A program made the position numbers and the translations under genes. From the NCBI RefSeq assembly GCF_036023875.1, contig NZ_CP107931.1:124001-188000 (forward strand): a stretch of DNA of 64,000 nucleotides. Reading direction: 5' to 3'. Under the pieces are notes generated by a model. It was not told the DNA's origin, ran no database searches, and saw nothing but the letters and a program-made list of their open reading frames with translations. This stretch comes from Mycobacterium sp. NBC_00419. GTDB lineage: Bacteria; Actinomycetota; Actinomycetes; Mycobacteriales; Mycobacteriaceae. Shown here piece by piece: positions 25,738 through 35,191 of the stretch (positions are counted from its first letter, which is position 1; every line of letters starts with the position of its first letter).

Positions 25738-27795
25738 TTATGTTGTCGTGGTCGCCGGCGCGTGCATCTCGTCGCGGTCCCACTCCCGCTGCACCAGCAT
25801 CCGCTGGGCGATCCGCTCGAGTGCCGCCTCGACCTGCATCCGGTCCGGGCGGCCCTCGAAGTTCGTCGACTTGGCAAGCCGGTGAACGATTTTGCGCACC
25901 AGCGCGGCCGACACCGCGTCGACCTCCCGGGCGCCGGCCTGGGTCAGCCACAGCTCGTCGCCGGTCTGCAGTGCATAGCCTTGCTCGACCAGGCGGGCGA
26001 ACGTCGGCTCGAGCACCTCGCACGGGACCCGCAGGCGTTCGCCGATATTGGTGAGTCGGGCCGAGCCGAACACCTGCTTGTTGCGGTAGATCTGCAGCAG
26101 CGCCCACAGCGCCGCCACGTCGAGGTCACATCCGGGTCGCTGGGCCAGCGACCGCAGCCGCAGGTCCGGGGAGTCGCGCATCATCCGGCCAACGGCGACT
26201 TCGAGGATCTCCTCGGGTGTCTCGGCCGACGGCATACCGAAGCCCTCGCCGAGATCGACGGCCAGCACGTCTTCCATCTCCCGCAGAGGAACTTCCTTGA
26301 GGAACAGCGCCAGTACGAACCCCACCGCTGCCACCGGCGCCGCGCAGAGGAACACCGTGCCCAGCGAGTCGGCGTACGCCTCGATGATGGGAGCGGCCAT
26401 CTGGGCCGGAAGCCGGTGCAGCGCCTGGGGTGATTGGGCGGCCTCCGGTGGGGCGCCGCTGAGCAGCAACGCCGGCCCGATCCGGTCCTGCAGGAAGTTG
26501 GCGAACAGCGAGCCGAAGATCGCCGCCCCGAACGAGCTGCCGATGGTGCGGAAGAATGTCACCCCCGAGGTCGCCACCCCGAGATCGGTGAAGTTGACGG
26601 TGTTCTGCACGGTCAGCACCAGCACCTGCATGCACAGCCCGATGCCGGTGCCGAGGATGAACAGATACAGCGACTGCCGCCAGATCGGGGTGGCCGCATT
26701 CATCTGGGACAGCAACACGAACGCGACGGCCATAGTGGCGGTGCCGACCACCGGGAAGATCTTGTAGCGGCCGGTGCGCCCCACGAGCACGCCGCTGCCC
26801 ATCGAGGTGATGAGCAGGCCGACCACCATCGGCAGTGTGCGCAGACCCGAGGTGGTCGCCGAGACTCCGTCGACGAACTGCATGAAGGTCGGCAGGAATG
26901 TCAGCGCACCGAGCATGGCGAAACCCACCACGAAGCTCAGCCCGCAACACACCGTGAACACCGGGCTGGCGAACAGCCGGATCGGCAGCACGGGTTCGGT
27001 GGCGCGCAACTCGACCCAGACGAAGATCGCCAGCGCCAGCGTGGAGGCGACGAACAGGCCGATGATCATCGGCGAACCCCACGGATAGGTGCTGCCGCCC
27101 CAGCTGGTGGCCAGGGTGAGGCCCGAGGCGCCAAGACCCACGAGAAGGATTCCGGCGTAGTCGATCACCGCTTTGCCGCTGCGGGCCAGCCGCGGAATGG
27201 CCGCAGCGGCCACGATGAACACGACGACCGAGACCGGCACGTTGATCCAGAACGCCCACCGCCAGGACAGGTGGTCGGTGAAGAACCCGCCGAGCAGCGG
27301 GCCGATCACTGTCGTGACGCCGAACACGGCTCCGAGTGCGCCCTGGTAGCGGCCGCGTTCCCGCAGTGGGATGACCTCGCCGATGACGGCCATTGCGGTC
27401 ACCATGACCGCGCCACCGCCGATGCCCTGCAGGGCCCGCGAGGCCACCAGCATCGACATCGACGTCGACAGCCCGCACAGCACCGAGCCGGCGAAGAAGA
27501 ACACGATCGCGATCTGGAACACCGTCTTGCGCCCGAACAGGTCGCCGAGCTTGCCGATGACGGCGGTGGTGATCGTCGAGGCCAGCAGGTAGCTGGTCAC
27601 CACCCACGATTGGTGTCCGGCCCCGCCGAGGTCGGCCACCACTGTCGGGAGCGCGGTCGCGACGATGGTCTGGTCGAGTGCGGCCAGCAGCATGCCCAGC
27701 AGGATCGCGACGAAGATGAGGTTGCGCCGCTGCGGGCTGATGCCTGCGCTGCTGGATTCGGGTTCGGCGGTCGTCGCCGCGGCCGTCGTGGTCAT
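25738..27795 (-). CDS. DHA2-type MFS drug exporter with C-terminal cytoplasmic winged-helix-like domain
   Basis: A 685-residue protein from ATG 27795, corresponding by context to Rv1877. The MFS part (residues about 22-500) shows 14 hydrophobic spans. Motif A is [13 protein letters not shown]; motif C is [34 protein letters not shown], the antiporter motif; [13 protein letters not shown] is motif D1 of the 14-span drug:H+ antiporter family. The last 160 residues are soluble: [22 protein letters not shown] then a winged-helix-like stretch ([33 protein letters not shown]) and a charged tail. The tail looks like a MarR/wHTH-derived accessory domain fused to the exporter. Confidence 0.92.
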   Translation of the reverse strand: MTTTAAATTAEPESSSAGISPQRRNLIFVAILLGMLLAALDQTIVATALPTVVADLGGAGHQSWVVTSYLLASTITTAVIGKLGDLFGRKTVFQIAIVFFFAGSVLCGLSTSMSMLVASRALQGIGGGAVMVTAMAVIGEVIPLRERGRYQGALGAVFGVTTVIGPLLGGFFTDHLSWRWAFWINVPVSVVVFIVAAAAIPRLARSGKAVIDYAGILLVGLGASGLTLATSWGGSTYPWGSPMIIGLFVASTLALAIFVWVELRATEPVLPIRLFASPVFTVCCGLSFVVGFAMLGALTFLPTFMQFVDGVSATTSGLRTLPMVVGLLITSMGSGVLVGRTGRYKIFPVVGTATMAVAFVLLSQMNAATPIWRQSLYLFILGTGIGLCMQVLVLTVQNTVNFTDLGVATSGVTFFRTIGSSFGAAIFGSLFANFLQDRIGPALLLSGAPPEAAQSPQALHRLPAQMAAPIIEAYADSLGTVFLCAAPVAAVGFVLALFLKEVPLREMEDVLAVDLGEGFGMPSAETPEEILEVAVGRMMRDSPDLRLRSLAQRPGCDLDVAALWALLQIYRNKQVFGSARLTNIGERLRVPCEVLEPTFARLVEQGYALQTGDELWLTQAGAREVDAVSAALVRKIVHRLAKSTNFEGRPDRMQVEAALERIAQRMLVQREWDRDEMHAPATTTT

Positions 27796-27820
27796 GGGTC
27801 GGACCGCCCCGGTGTGACGG

Positions 27821-28300
27821 TCAGCTCGGCGGGCGTGACACACACTGCGCGGAGTAGAGCTCCACGCCGAGCTTGTCCATCAGTTCGAGCTGGGTCTCGA
27901 GGTAGTCGACGTGCTGTTCCTCGTCGGCAACGATGCCTTCGAACAACACGGCCGTGGTGGAGTCCTGTTTCTCGCGGCACAGAATGATCGCGGGCTTGAG
28001 CCGGGCGACGACCTCGTACTCGATGGCCAGGTCGCTCTCGAACTGTTCGCGCAGCGTCTGCCCGACGCGCAGCGAGCCCAGGCGCTGATAGTTCGGCAGG
28101 CCATCGAGAAGCAGGATGCGGTCGGTGATGGCCTCGGCGTGACGCATCTCGTCGAACGACTCTTCGCGGGTGTGCTTGGCCAGCTCGGTGAAGCCCCAGT
28201 TGTCCTGCATCTTGGAGTGCAGGAAGTACTGGTTGATGGCGGTCAGCTCGCTGGTGAGCTGCTCGTTGAGCAGTCGCAGTACTTCGGGGTCACCCTGCAT
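27821..28300 (-). CDS. bfrA: Bacterioferritin (BfrA)
   Basis: A 159-residue four-helix ferritin subunit; 24 copies store iron. Every key residue is readable: heme ligand Met52 and ferroxidase ligands Glu18, Glu51, His54, Glu94, Glu127 and His130. The C-terminal extension QCVSRPPS is short and polar. It lies 25 bases upstream of the MFS gene and divergent from bfd. Two imperfect IdeR-type iron boxes lie in the shared upstream region. In M. tuberculosis bfrA is induced by IdeR under iron sufficiency (family knowledge). Confidence 0.97.
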   Translation of the reverse strand: MQGDPEVLRLLNEQLTSELTAINQYFLHSKMQDNWGFTELAKHTREESFDEMRHAEAITDRILLLDGLPNYQRLGSLRVGQTLREQFESDLAIEYEVVARLKPAIILCREKQDSTTAVLFEGIVADEEQHVDYLETQLELMDKLGVELYSAQCVSRPPS

Positions 28301-28405
28301 GGCATGTCTCCTGGGCTGGTTCTGGGCTTATTTCGAGTGGCTGGCTGTGCCATCCCAATCTAGTGCAGCCGTCGTAACGGACGCTGTGTTTGGCAGCGGA
28401 GTGTT

Positions 28406-28424
28406 GTAGGGCTACCTAACTTAA
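28406..28424. promoter_or_regulatory. Imperfect IdeR iron box 1
   Basis: On the minus strand TTAAGTTAGGTAGCCCTAC matches 13 of 19 positions of the IdeR consensus TWAGGTWAGSCTWACCTWA. It lies in the bfrA-bfd divergent region and overlaps box 2 by four bases (TTAA). Confidence 0.45.
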
Positions 28425-28439
28425 GTAAGCCTGCGCTAA
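28421..28439. promoter_or_regulatory. Imperfect IdeR iron box 2
   Basis: TTAAGTAAGCCTGCGCTAA matches 15 of 19 positions of the IdeR consensus TWAGGTWAGSCTWACCTWA. Two tandem boxes upstream of bfrA are also described in M. tuberculosis. The arrangement here is two overlapping sites between bfrA and bfd. Confidence 0.6.
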
Positions 28440-28483
28440 CATGGCGGCGTGCGACCGACATCGACACGAGGAGGCGGGTGCTG

Positions 28484-28708
28484 ATGTACGTCTGCCTGTG
28501 CACGGGTGCCACCAGTCAGGCCGTCAACGACGCGGTCGCCGCCGGAGCCTGCACCTCCAAACAGGTCGCCGCGGCCTGCGGCGCCGGCCGCGACTGCGGG
28601 CGTTGCCGCAAGTCTGTGCAGGCGATCATCGCCGCGCACCGTGGCCGGGCCGAGGTCTCCGATTGCGGTTCGTGTGCTGCGGCACTGGTGGGTGCCGGCC
28701 TGCGCTGA
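28484..28708 (+). CDS. bfd: Bacterioferritin-associated ferredoxin (Bfd-like 2Fe-2S protein)
   Basis: A 74-residue protein. The ATG at 28484 sits nine bases after GAGGAGG (28468-28474), a better distance than the GTG at 28478. MYVCLCTGAT starts the Bfd domain. Counted from the GTG, the cysteines are Cys6, Cys8, Cys40 and Cys43, a C-x-C-x31-C-x2-C cluster that ligates [2Fe-2S]. Two more cysteines (DCGSC) lie in the C-terminal extension. It probably supplies electrons to BfrA heme for iron release. It is divergent from bfrA with iron boxes between. Confidence 0.88.
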   Translation: MYVCLCTGATSQAVNDAVAAGACTSKQVAAACGAGRDCGRCRKSVQAIIAAHRGRAEVSDCGSCAAALVGAGLR

Positions 28709-28709
28709 C

Positions 28710-29468
28710 CTAGGTGGAGCGGCCGCGGTGGAAGTCGGCCAGCGCCTCGGTGTTGGCCGCCGCGCCCATGAGCTTCTCGAAGTAGGCGTATTCGCGGGCG
28801 GTGGCCGCCGTGATCTCAGAGCGAATGGGCTCGGTGATCGTCTTCTTGACCGCGATGAGGCTCGGAATCGGCCGGGAGGCAAGGACATCGGCGTGCTTGC
28901 GGGCATCGGCGAGCAGTTCGTCGGGCTCGCTGACCCGCCAGACCAGTCCCATGCGCAACGCTTCGTCGGCATGGACCCACTCCGAGGACATCAGCAGCCA
29001 GGCCGCATTCTGCCGTCCCATCAACTGCGGCAACAGATATGACGATGCGGCCTCGGGGGCCACACCCAGACTGGTGAACGGGCACTTGATCCGCGCGGTG
29101 CTCGACATGAACGCCAGGTCGGCGAACCCGAGGATGGTGGCGCCGATACCCAGGCCGACGCCGTTGACCGCACAGATCAGTGGCTTGGGAAAGTCCGTGA
29201 GCGCGTTGATCAATCCGGGGAAACCGTGCTTACCCGACGGGAAGTCGGGATCGGTGATGCGGGCTTGCATGTCGCCGAGGTCCTGGCCGGCGCTGAACGC
29301 CCGCCCGGCTCCGGTGATGAGCACGACCGCGACCTCCGGGTCATCGGCCGCCGCCAGAAGCGCTTCGGTGGTGGCGTCGTAGAGCGCCTCGTTGAAGGCG
29401 TTGAGTGCGTCCGGCCGGTTGAGGGTGAGGGTGCGGACCCGGTTCTCGTCGTCGATGAGCAGCGTCAC
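28710..29468 (-). CDS. Enoyl-CoA hydratase/isomerase family protein
   Basis: A 252-residue crotonase-fold protein from GTG 29468. NRVRTLTLNRPDALNAFNEALY, VLITGAGRAFSAGQDLGDMQ (the A-[FL]-[CS]-AG-x-D oxyanion segment), ICAVNGVGLGIGATILGFADLAFMSS and the helical C-terminus are typical. The catalytic Glu pair of true hydratases is not clear: the second site reads TSLGVAPEAASSYLLPQLMG, with one Glu. The reaction could be hydratase, isomerase or thioester hydrolysis. It is inserted between bfd and the PPOX-type gene; this gene is not part of the M. tuberculosis order I recall. Confidence 0.85.
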   Translation of the reverse strand: MTLLIDDENRVRTLTLNRPDALNAFNEALYDATTEALLAAADDPEVAVVLITGAGRAFSAGQDLGDMQARITDPDFPSGKHGFPGLINALTDFPKPLICAVNGVGLGIGATILGFADLAFMSSTARIKCPFTSLGVAPEAASSYLLPQLMGRQNAAWLLMSSEWVHADEALRMGLVWRVSEPDELLADARKHADVLASRPIPSLIAVKKTITEPIRSEITAATAREYAYFEKLMGAAANTEALADFHRGRST

Positions 29469-29478
29469 GGGCAGGAGC

Positions 29479-29922
29479 CTAACGGTTGGAGTAGATGCGA
29501 GTCGGTGAGACCAGGACGGCGGCGCGGCCCTGTTCGGCCATCGTCCGGTCGTACTCGTCCCAATTGTCATGTGTGCCACCGCAAGCAGTGAAGATCTCAC
29601 GCAGCAGCAGCCGTAACCGGTCGGCTCCACCGAGCCAGTCCGGTACGTCGTCGGGGCCCGCCAGCTCGGCGCGGCCCTCCACCGTCGCCCACTTCCACCC
29701 GTCGCGGAAGGTGAATGTCACTGCGGGTCGCGACCGCAGATTGGCCAGCTTCACCGGGCCGTAGGTGACGAAGCCGAGCACCGGTTCTGCGGTGGCCGGG
29801 TGCGTCAGGATTCCGGCGTTGATGAGCGTGGACTGGATGGTGTGATCGGCACGCAGGGTCGACACGACAGCCAACCCGTTGTCGGATCGGGCCAGCGCGA
29901 CGGCCTCGTCGAGAGTGGGCAT
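29479..29922 (-). CDS. Pyridoxamine 5'-phosphate oxidase-like F420/FMN-binding protein (Rv1875-like)
   Basis: A 147-residue split-barrel protein of the mycobacterial F420-or-FMN oxidoreductase type. NGLAVVSTLRADHTIQSTLINAG is the first barrel strand pair, VTYGPVKLANLRSRPAVTFTFRDGWKWATVEGRAEL the cofactor-contacting region. Length equals Rv1875. It shares direction and a five-base gap with the Rv1874-like gene. The substrate is unknown. Confidence 0.85.
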   Translation of the reverse strand: MPTLDEAVALARSDNGLAVVSTLRADHTIQSTLINAGILTHPATAEPVLGFVTYGPVKLANLRSRPAVTFTFRDGWKWATVEGRAELAGPDDVPDWLGGADRLRLLLREIFTACGGTHDNWDEYDRTMAEQGRAAVLVSPTRIYSNR

Positions 29923-29927
29923 GATCG

Positions 29928-30629
29928 TCAGTCTCCAAACGGTTCGCGGAACACGTACCGACTGGTGGGTACGGCGTCGATGTTGACGTTGGCGCCGAAA
30001 GCAGCTGTGCTGGCGACCATCTGCTCCATCCGGTTGCGCAGTTCATCGTCGTCGGCGGCGCCGAAGAAAGCGTGCAGGCTGGTCACCGCGTCGTTGGGGA
30101 ACAGCTCCTCGACGATCGCGTTGATGACGGGTGCGTCCGGGGTCAGTGCGCGCACCACGTAATTCTGGACATACCCGAATGTCGACTGGGTGTCGATGGC
30201 GACCTGGGTGTGGTTGCCGTGCCATCGGGTCAGCCACGTCTGCTCGTCCATGTCGGCCGGGCGGCGCAGCAGGGCGATGTTGGCCAGTGCCGCGGTCCGC
30301 TCGCCCGGCAGCGTGCGGGGTGGCGGCATCGGCGCCGACTCGGTGACCAGATAGGCCGCCACGACCTCGGCGTGCTCGGCCAGCAGTTCGAGGGCGGCGC
30401 TCACCGCGGCGCCGTAGTACTGCTGGGTCCACAGCGTGACGAAGCCCTGCACAGGCGGGTCCAACGTGGTCAGCGTCATCAGCGCGTCCCGCACCTCGGC
30501 GTCGCGCACGTTGACCGTCAGACCGGCCACCCCCAGACCGAGCAGTTCATCGGCGATCGGCCCCCTGAGGCGCCGGGCCCATTCGTTGTCGGCAGTACCG
30601 GTCCGCAGCGTGACGATCACCTTTTCCAT
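29928..30629 (-). CDS. Rv1874-like conserved protein (EthD-type fold candidate)
   Basis: A 233-residue protein from ATG 30629. Two similar halves are visible: EKVIVTLRTGTADNEWARRLRGPIADELLG, then ALLRRPADMDEQTWLTRWHGNHTQVAIDTQSTFGYVQNYVVRAL. The WxxRWHGxH element and strand pattern suggest ferredoxin-like EthD domains. It precedes the PPOX-like gene by five bases, probably one operon. In M. tuberculosis the two genes are likewise neighbours (Rv1874-Rv1875, recalled). No function is established. Confidence 0.7.
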   Translation of the reverse strand: MEKVIVTLRTGTADNEWARRLRGPIADELLGLGVAGLTVNVRDAEVRDALMTLTTLDPPVQGFVTLWTQQYYGAAVSAALELLAEHAEVVAAYLVTESAPMPPPRTLPGERTAALANIALLRRPADMDEQTWLTRWHGNHTQVAIDTQSTFGYVQNYVVRALTPDAPVINAIVEELFPNDAVTSLHAFFGAADDDELRNRMEQMVASTAAFGANVNIDAVPTSRYVFREPFGD

Positions 30630-30715
30630 TGGCCCGAATTTAGCGGGCGCCGCGGCGTTGTCGGCGTGCAGTCTCACTCAGCTGGTATTCGAAATGGCGC
30701 GATCAAAGTCACGCG

Positions 30716-30749
30716 CTGCCAGCGAATTGCGCTGCGCATTCGCTGGCAG
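30716..30749. repeat. Perfect 12-base inverted repeat in a divergent promoter region
   Basis: CTGCCAGCGAAT (30716-30727) and ATTCGCTGGCAG (30738-30749) are exact inverted repeats around TGCGCTGCGC. They lie in the AT-richer gap between the Rv1874-like gene and the FUSC exporter. The site could be an operator or a transcribed hairpin. Confidence 0.6.
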
Positions 30750-30833
30750 GTATACCGGCGGCCGGATAACGAATTTGCCAACAATGAATTCATACCACTT
30801 TCGCTTTTCAATTCCGCAGTCCACAATTGGCCG

Positions 30834-32753
30834 ATGATCTGGCGCGGGGGTCACCGCCTGTCGGGCGGCGCCGGTCCGGCCTTTCGCGGCCTGGCCGTGC
30901 TATTCACGACCATCTGGGTGGTATTGACGTGGGGTCCCGCGAACGCGGTGGTGCCTGTCGGCGCCGCCATGGCGACCCTGGGTGCGGCGCTCAGTGACCC
31001 CGGGGCGCCGAATCCTCGACGGTCGGGAGCAGTTTTCCTGGCGATATTGACCGGAGTCGTGCTGCTCGCAGTACCCTCTGGCGCTTATCCGCCGGCACTG
31101 ATAGTTCTCGCAATGTTTGTTTGCCTTGCCGCCGGCCTGATGTGGACGCTCGGCGGCGGTGCAGGCTTGGTCGGTGTGGGCCTGGTGGTGGTTGTTCTGA
31201 CCGCGGGCACCGTCGAGGCCTCCGCACCGGCGACGATCGCCACCGGTGCGATGGTGTTCGGGTTCGGTCTGGCACACCTGTTGCTCGTCCCCCGCTGGCG
31301 CCCCCATGAGCGGGCCACTGAACGCGCCGCGGCCGCCCACTATCGTGCCGTGGCGGACTTCGCCCGCGCCGTGATCGCCGCACCGGGGACTCTGCCTGCC
31401 GCCCCCGATCCAGGCCCGGCCGCCCGCGGCGGGCTCGCCGACCGGATCGTGGCGACGCTGCGCGTGATGTCGGTGAGCGCCTGCCCTGACTGTCCGGACT
31501 GCCTGATGTCCTTACGCGCGGCCGTCGACGTCCTGACCGCGTTGGGCGACCCACGCCGGCAGGGCTGCGCCCATGCGGTCGAGGCGCTGAGCGCGCTCGA
31601 CAGCGTCGCGCTGTCGAACGCGACGGCGGCGTCGTGCCGGCTGCGCGGTCAGCTACACCAGGCCGTGGCCACCCGGTTCGGTGTCGACGACCCGCGCGCG
31701 CGGCGGCAGCCCCGCGTCCTCGACATGTTGCGGCGCGAGATCCGGTGGAGTTCGCCGGTGTTCCGCCACGCCGTGCGCCTGGCCATCGGGGTGGGTGCGG
31801 CGCTGGTGTTGATCTCGGTTCGCGTTGTGCCCGAAGGTGTGTGGATACCACTGATCACCCTGGTGGTGCTGCGCCCGGGATGTCCGCGGACCTATATGCG
31901 ATCGCTGGAGCGGATCGCGGGCGCGGCCGTGGGATTGACGGCGGCCACCGCGATCACCGTGCTCTGGCATCCGATCCCGCCGCTGATCGCGCTCCTTGCG
32001 GTCGTGTTCCTGGCCGCCGGCTGGGCGGTGCGGGCGCGCGGGCCGTGGGGCATCTCGACGGTTGTCGTCGGCGCGCTGGCGATCCTGATGCAGGCGCCGA
32101 CTGCGGCGGCAGATCTGCTGGGGCACAGACTGTTCGCCGCCGCCCTGGGTGCGGCGATCGCGGTGTGGATGTATGCACTGCTGCCGGACCCGGCGAAGGC
32201 AAAGCTGTACCGCGGCATCAGCGAGATGCTGCGCGCGCACCTGGAATATGCGGCTGCCCACGTCAGCGCATTCGTGTCCGCAGCGCCGGGCATGACCGCC
32301 GAACGCGATGAGCTTCGCCGGCGGGCCACCGCGGCGCGGCGGGTTTTCGACAACGCCGCCGACTCCACCCGCGTGACCACCGCCGAGACCGCCGAGCTGC
32401 TCGACACGGCCCGCCGTGAGGCAGCCGCGTTGGCCGTCGCGATCGCGGTGCTGGACTCCGACGTCACGTCCGGCGGGGATGGGCTGGCGGGAATGCTCGG
32501 TGCTGCCGCCGACGAGTACGTGACCGCCCTGGTGGGCGCCGGTGTGCCGTGGCGACTGGATGCAGCCTGGCTCGGGTGTGCCGCCGAAGGGCTGCGACTC
32601 GAGGGTGCGGCGCTCGCCGGCGACGATCGGGTGGCGCGATTCCTCACCCAGATCGAGGCGATCACCCGGCACGCTCTCACACTCGGTCAGCTGGCCGAAC
32701 GCGTGACAGGACATCTGAGCTACGCGTACGCCGTCGGCGACGACGTCCACTGA
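30834..32753 (+). CDS. FUSC-family inner membrane exporter (aromatic acid/fusaric acid type)
   Basis: A 639-residue protein from ATG 30834. Two hydrophobic halves (about residues 18-150 and 315-450) flank a soluble helical region and are followed by a long helical C-terminus. This is the duplicated architecture of FUSC/AaeB-like transporters. HAVRLAIGVGAALVLISVRVVPEGVWIPLITLVVLRPG begins the second half. The soluble middle contains ACPDCPDCLM, three Cys spaced CxxCxxC. Efflux of organic acids is the family role. The upstream 200 bases are A/T-rich and hold a 12-base inverted repeat. Confidence 0.82.
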   Translation: MIWRGGHRLSGGAGPAFRGLAVLFTTIWVVLTWGPANAVVPVGAAMATLGAALSDPGAPNPRRSGAVFLAILTGVVLLAVPSGAYPPALIVLAMFVCLAAGLMWTLGGGAGLVGVGLVVVVLTAGTVEASAPATIATGAMVFGFGLAHLLLVPRWRPHERATERAAAAHYRAVADFARAVIAAPGTLPAAPDPGPAARGGLADRIVATLRVMSVSACPDCPDCLMSLRAAVDVLTALGDPRRQGCAHAVEALSALDSVALSNATAASCRLRGQLHQAVATRFGVDDPRARRQPRVLDMLRREIRWSSPVFRHAVRLAIGVGAALVLISVRVVPEGVWIPLITLVVLRPGCPRTYMRSLERIAGAAVGLTAATAITVLWHPIPPLIALLAVVFLAAGWAVRARGPWGISTVVVGALAILMQAPTAAADLLGHRLFAAALGAAIAVWMYALLPDPAKAKLYRGISEMLRAHLEYAAAHVSAFVSAAPGMTAERDELRRRATAARRVFDNAADSTRVTTAETAELLDTARREAAALAVAIAVLDSDVTSGGDGLAGMLGAAADEYVTALVGAGVPWRLDAAWLGCAAEGLRLEGAALAGDDRVARFLTQIEAITRHALTLGQLAERVTGHLSYAYAVGDDVH

Positions 32754-32835
32754 GGCGCGCCAATCCGGCTGATTCCATAGGTCTGCGGCGTACTCTGGCG
32801 GCACTTTCGCCACAGTCACAGGTCAAGGAGAAGCA

Positions 32836-35190
32836 ATGCCGGATCATGACGCCGTCCGCCGTGATGTCCTGCCCATCCCCGACACCCAGCATGTCGGTTT
32901 GACGACGTACGACGCCAAGGATCCCGACACCAGCTACCCGCCGATCACCACACTTCGGCCCCCGAAGGGCGCCCCCAACGTCCTGATCGTGCTGATCGAC
33001 GATGTCGGCTTCGCCGCCTCGTCGGCCTTCGGCGGACCGTGCAACACCCCGGTGGCCGAGCGGCTGGCCGGGGAAGGGTTGAAGCTGAACCGCTTTCACA
33101 CCACCGCACTGTGCTCCCCGACCCGCCAGGCGCTGTTGACCGGGCGCAATCACCATTCGGTCGGGATGGGTGCGATCACCGAGATGGCCACTTCCGCGCC
33201 GGGCAACAGCAGTATTCGGCCCAAGAACAAGGCACCGATCGCCGAGACGCTGAAGCTCAACGGCTATTCGACGGCCCAGTTCGGCAAGTGTCACGAGGTT
33301 CCGGTGTGGGAGGTCTCCCCCGTCGGCCCGTTCCATCAGTGGCCCACCGGATCGGGATTCGAGTATTTCTACGGCTTCATCGGCGGCGAGGCCAACCAGT
33401 ACTACCCCGGTCTCTATGAGGGCACCACCCCGGTCGAGCCGCCGCGCACCCCGGAAGAGGGTTACACCCTGACCGAGGACCTCGCCGACCACGCCATCAC
33501 CTGGGTCCGTCAGCAGAAGGCGCTGATGGCCGACAAGCCGTTCTTCATGTACTTCGCCCCGGGTGCCACCCACGCGCCACACCATGTGCCCGCCGAATGG
33601 TCGGACAAGTACCGCGGCAAGTTCGACGCGGGCTGGGATGTGTTGCGGGAGAAGATCTTCGAGGAGCAGAAGAAGCTCGGGGTCATCCCGGCCGACGCCG
33701 AACTGACCAAGCGGCACGACGAGATTCCGGCCTGGGACGACATGTCCGACGAACTCAAGCCGGTGCTGGCCCGCCAGATGGAGATCTACGCCGGATTCCT
33801 GGAGCAGACCGACTACGAGGTCGGCCGGGTGATCGACGCCATCGAGGATCTCGGGGTACTCGAGGACACGCTGGTTTACTACATCATCGGCGACAACGGC
33901 GCCTCCGCCGAGGGCACGCCCCAGGGCTGCTTCAACGAGATGACGGTGCTCAACGGGATGGGCGGTGTGGAGACAGAAGAGTTTCTGCTGTCCAAGATCG
34001 ATGACTTCGGCACCCCGGACGCCTACAACCACTACGCGGTGGGCTGGGCGCACGCCCTGTGCACGCCCTACCAGTGGACCAAGCAGGTGGCCTCGCACTG
34101 GGGCGGCACCCGCAACGGCACCATCGTGCACTGGCCCCGCGGGCTGGCCGACAAGGGCGGCGCCCGCAACCAGTTCCATTCCGTCATCGACGTCGCCCCC
34201 ACCATCCTGGAGGCTGCCGGTATCCCGGCTCCGTTCAGCGTCAACGGAATCCAGCAGGCACCGCTGGAAGGAGTCAGTATGCTGGGGACGTTGCGGGACG
34301 TCGCCGCACCCGAGACCCATGTGGTCCAGTACTTCGAGATCATGGGTAACCGCGGCATCTACCACAACGGCTGGACCGCCTGCACCAAGCACCGCACCCC
34401 GTGGAAGGTCGACCAGCCGCCGGCCTTCGACGCCGACGTCTGGGAGCTGTACGGGCCCGACGACTGGACCCAATCCCGCAACCTGGTGGCCGAGAATCCG
34501 GAGAAACTGGCTGAGCTGCAACGTCTGTGGCTCATCGAAGCGGTGAAGTACAACGTGGTCCCGCTCGACGACCGGTCCTTCGAGCGGATCAACCCCGACA
34601 TCGCGGGCCGGCCCCAGCTCATCCGGGGCACCAGCCAGTTGCTGTTCTCCGGCATGCGGGTCAGTGAGAGCTGCGTGGTCAACATCAAGAACAAGTCGCA
34701 CTCGGTGACCGCTGACCTCGTCGTACCCGACGACGGCGCCTCCGGCGTCATCGCCACCCAGGGCGGCCAGGTGGGCGGCTGGTCGCTCTACGTCCACGAC
34801 GGAAAGCTGAAGTACTGCTACAACTTCTTCGGCATCCAGCACTTCATCGTCACCGCCGATACGCCGCTGCCTGCCGGAAAGCACCAGGTGCGGATGGAAT
34901 TCGCCTATGACGGAGGCGGATTGGCCAAGGGCGGCACCGTCACCCTCTTCCACGACGGCAAGCCGGTGGGATCGGGCCGAGTCGAGATCACCATCCCGAT
35001 GGGCTTCTCCGCCGACGAGGCCTGCGATGTCGGGCGCGACACCGGCTCGCCGGCGTCACCGGACTACGGGCCCAGCCACAACGAGTTCACCGGCACGATC
35101 GACTGGGTCCAGATCGACCTGGGCGACGACAGCCACGACCACCTGATCACCGCCAAGGATCGGCTGAAGCTGGCGATGGGCAAGCAGTAG
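32836..35190 (+). CDS. Type I arylsulfatase (AtsD/AtsA family)
   Basis: A 784-residue formylglycine sulfatase that hydrolyses sulfate esters. VLIVLIDDVGFA has metal ligands Asp55 and Asp56. The formylglycine motif is CSPTR, with Cys93 to be converted and Arg97. The second signature reads FGKCHEVP, where most family members have GKWH; the Lys and His are kept. The metal-binding DNGAS segment follows at about residue 354. The C-terminal 200 residues are the beta-sandwich typical of the long mycobacterial sulfatases. No formylglycine-generating enzyme gene is in the window. It ends one base before the convergent thioesterase stop. Confidence 0.9.
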   Translation: MPDHDAVRRDVLPIPDTQHVGLTTYDAKDPDTSYPPITTLRPPKGAPNVLIVLIDDVGFAASSAFGGPCNTPVAERLAGEGLKLNRFHTTALCSPTRQALLTGRNHHSVGMGAITEMATSAPGNSSIRPKNKAPIAETLKLNGYSTAQFGKCHEVPVWEVSPVGPFHQWPTGSGFEYFYGFIGGEANQYYPGLYEGTTPVEPPRTPEEGYTLTEDLADHAITWVRQQKALMADKPFFMYFAPGATHAPHHVPAEWSDKYRGKFDAGWDVLREKIFEEQKKLGVIPADAELTKRHDEIPAWDDMSDELKPVLARQMEIYAGFLEQTDYEVGRVIDAIEDLGVLEDTLVYYIIGDNGASAEGTPQGCFNEMTVLNGMGGVETEEFLLSKIDDFGTPDAYNHYAVGWAHALCTPYQWTKQVASHWGGTRNGTIVHWPRGLADKGGARNQFHSVIDVAPTILEAAGIPAPFSVNGIQQAPLEGVSMLGTLRDVAAPETHVVQYFEIMGNRGIYHNGWTACTKHRTPWKVDQPPAFDADVWELYGPDDWTQSRNLVAENPEKLAELQRLWLIEAVKYNVVPLDDRSFERINPDIAGRPQLIRGTSQLLFSGMRVSESCVVNIKNKSHSVTADLVVPDDGASGVIATQGGQVGGWSLYVHDGKLKYCYNFFGIQHFIVTADTPLPAGKHQVRMEFAYDGGGLAKGGTVTLFHDGKPVGSGRVEITIPMGFSADEACDVGRDTGSPASPDYGPSHNEFTGTIDWVQIDLGDDSHDHLITAKDRLKLAMGKQ

Positions 35191-35191
35191 C

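Noticed and set aside
26434..27987. 517-codon plus-strand frame opposite the MFS exporter
   Set aside because: It is Arg/His/Gln/Gly rich antisense to a clear 14-span exporter.
32677..34953. 758-codon minus-strand frame opposite the first arylsulfatase
   Set aside because: It is a mirror of the sulfatase coding frame with no domain, and it also runs into the FUSC gene end.
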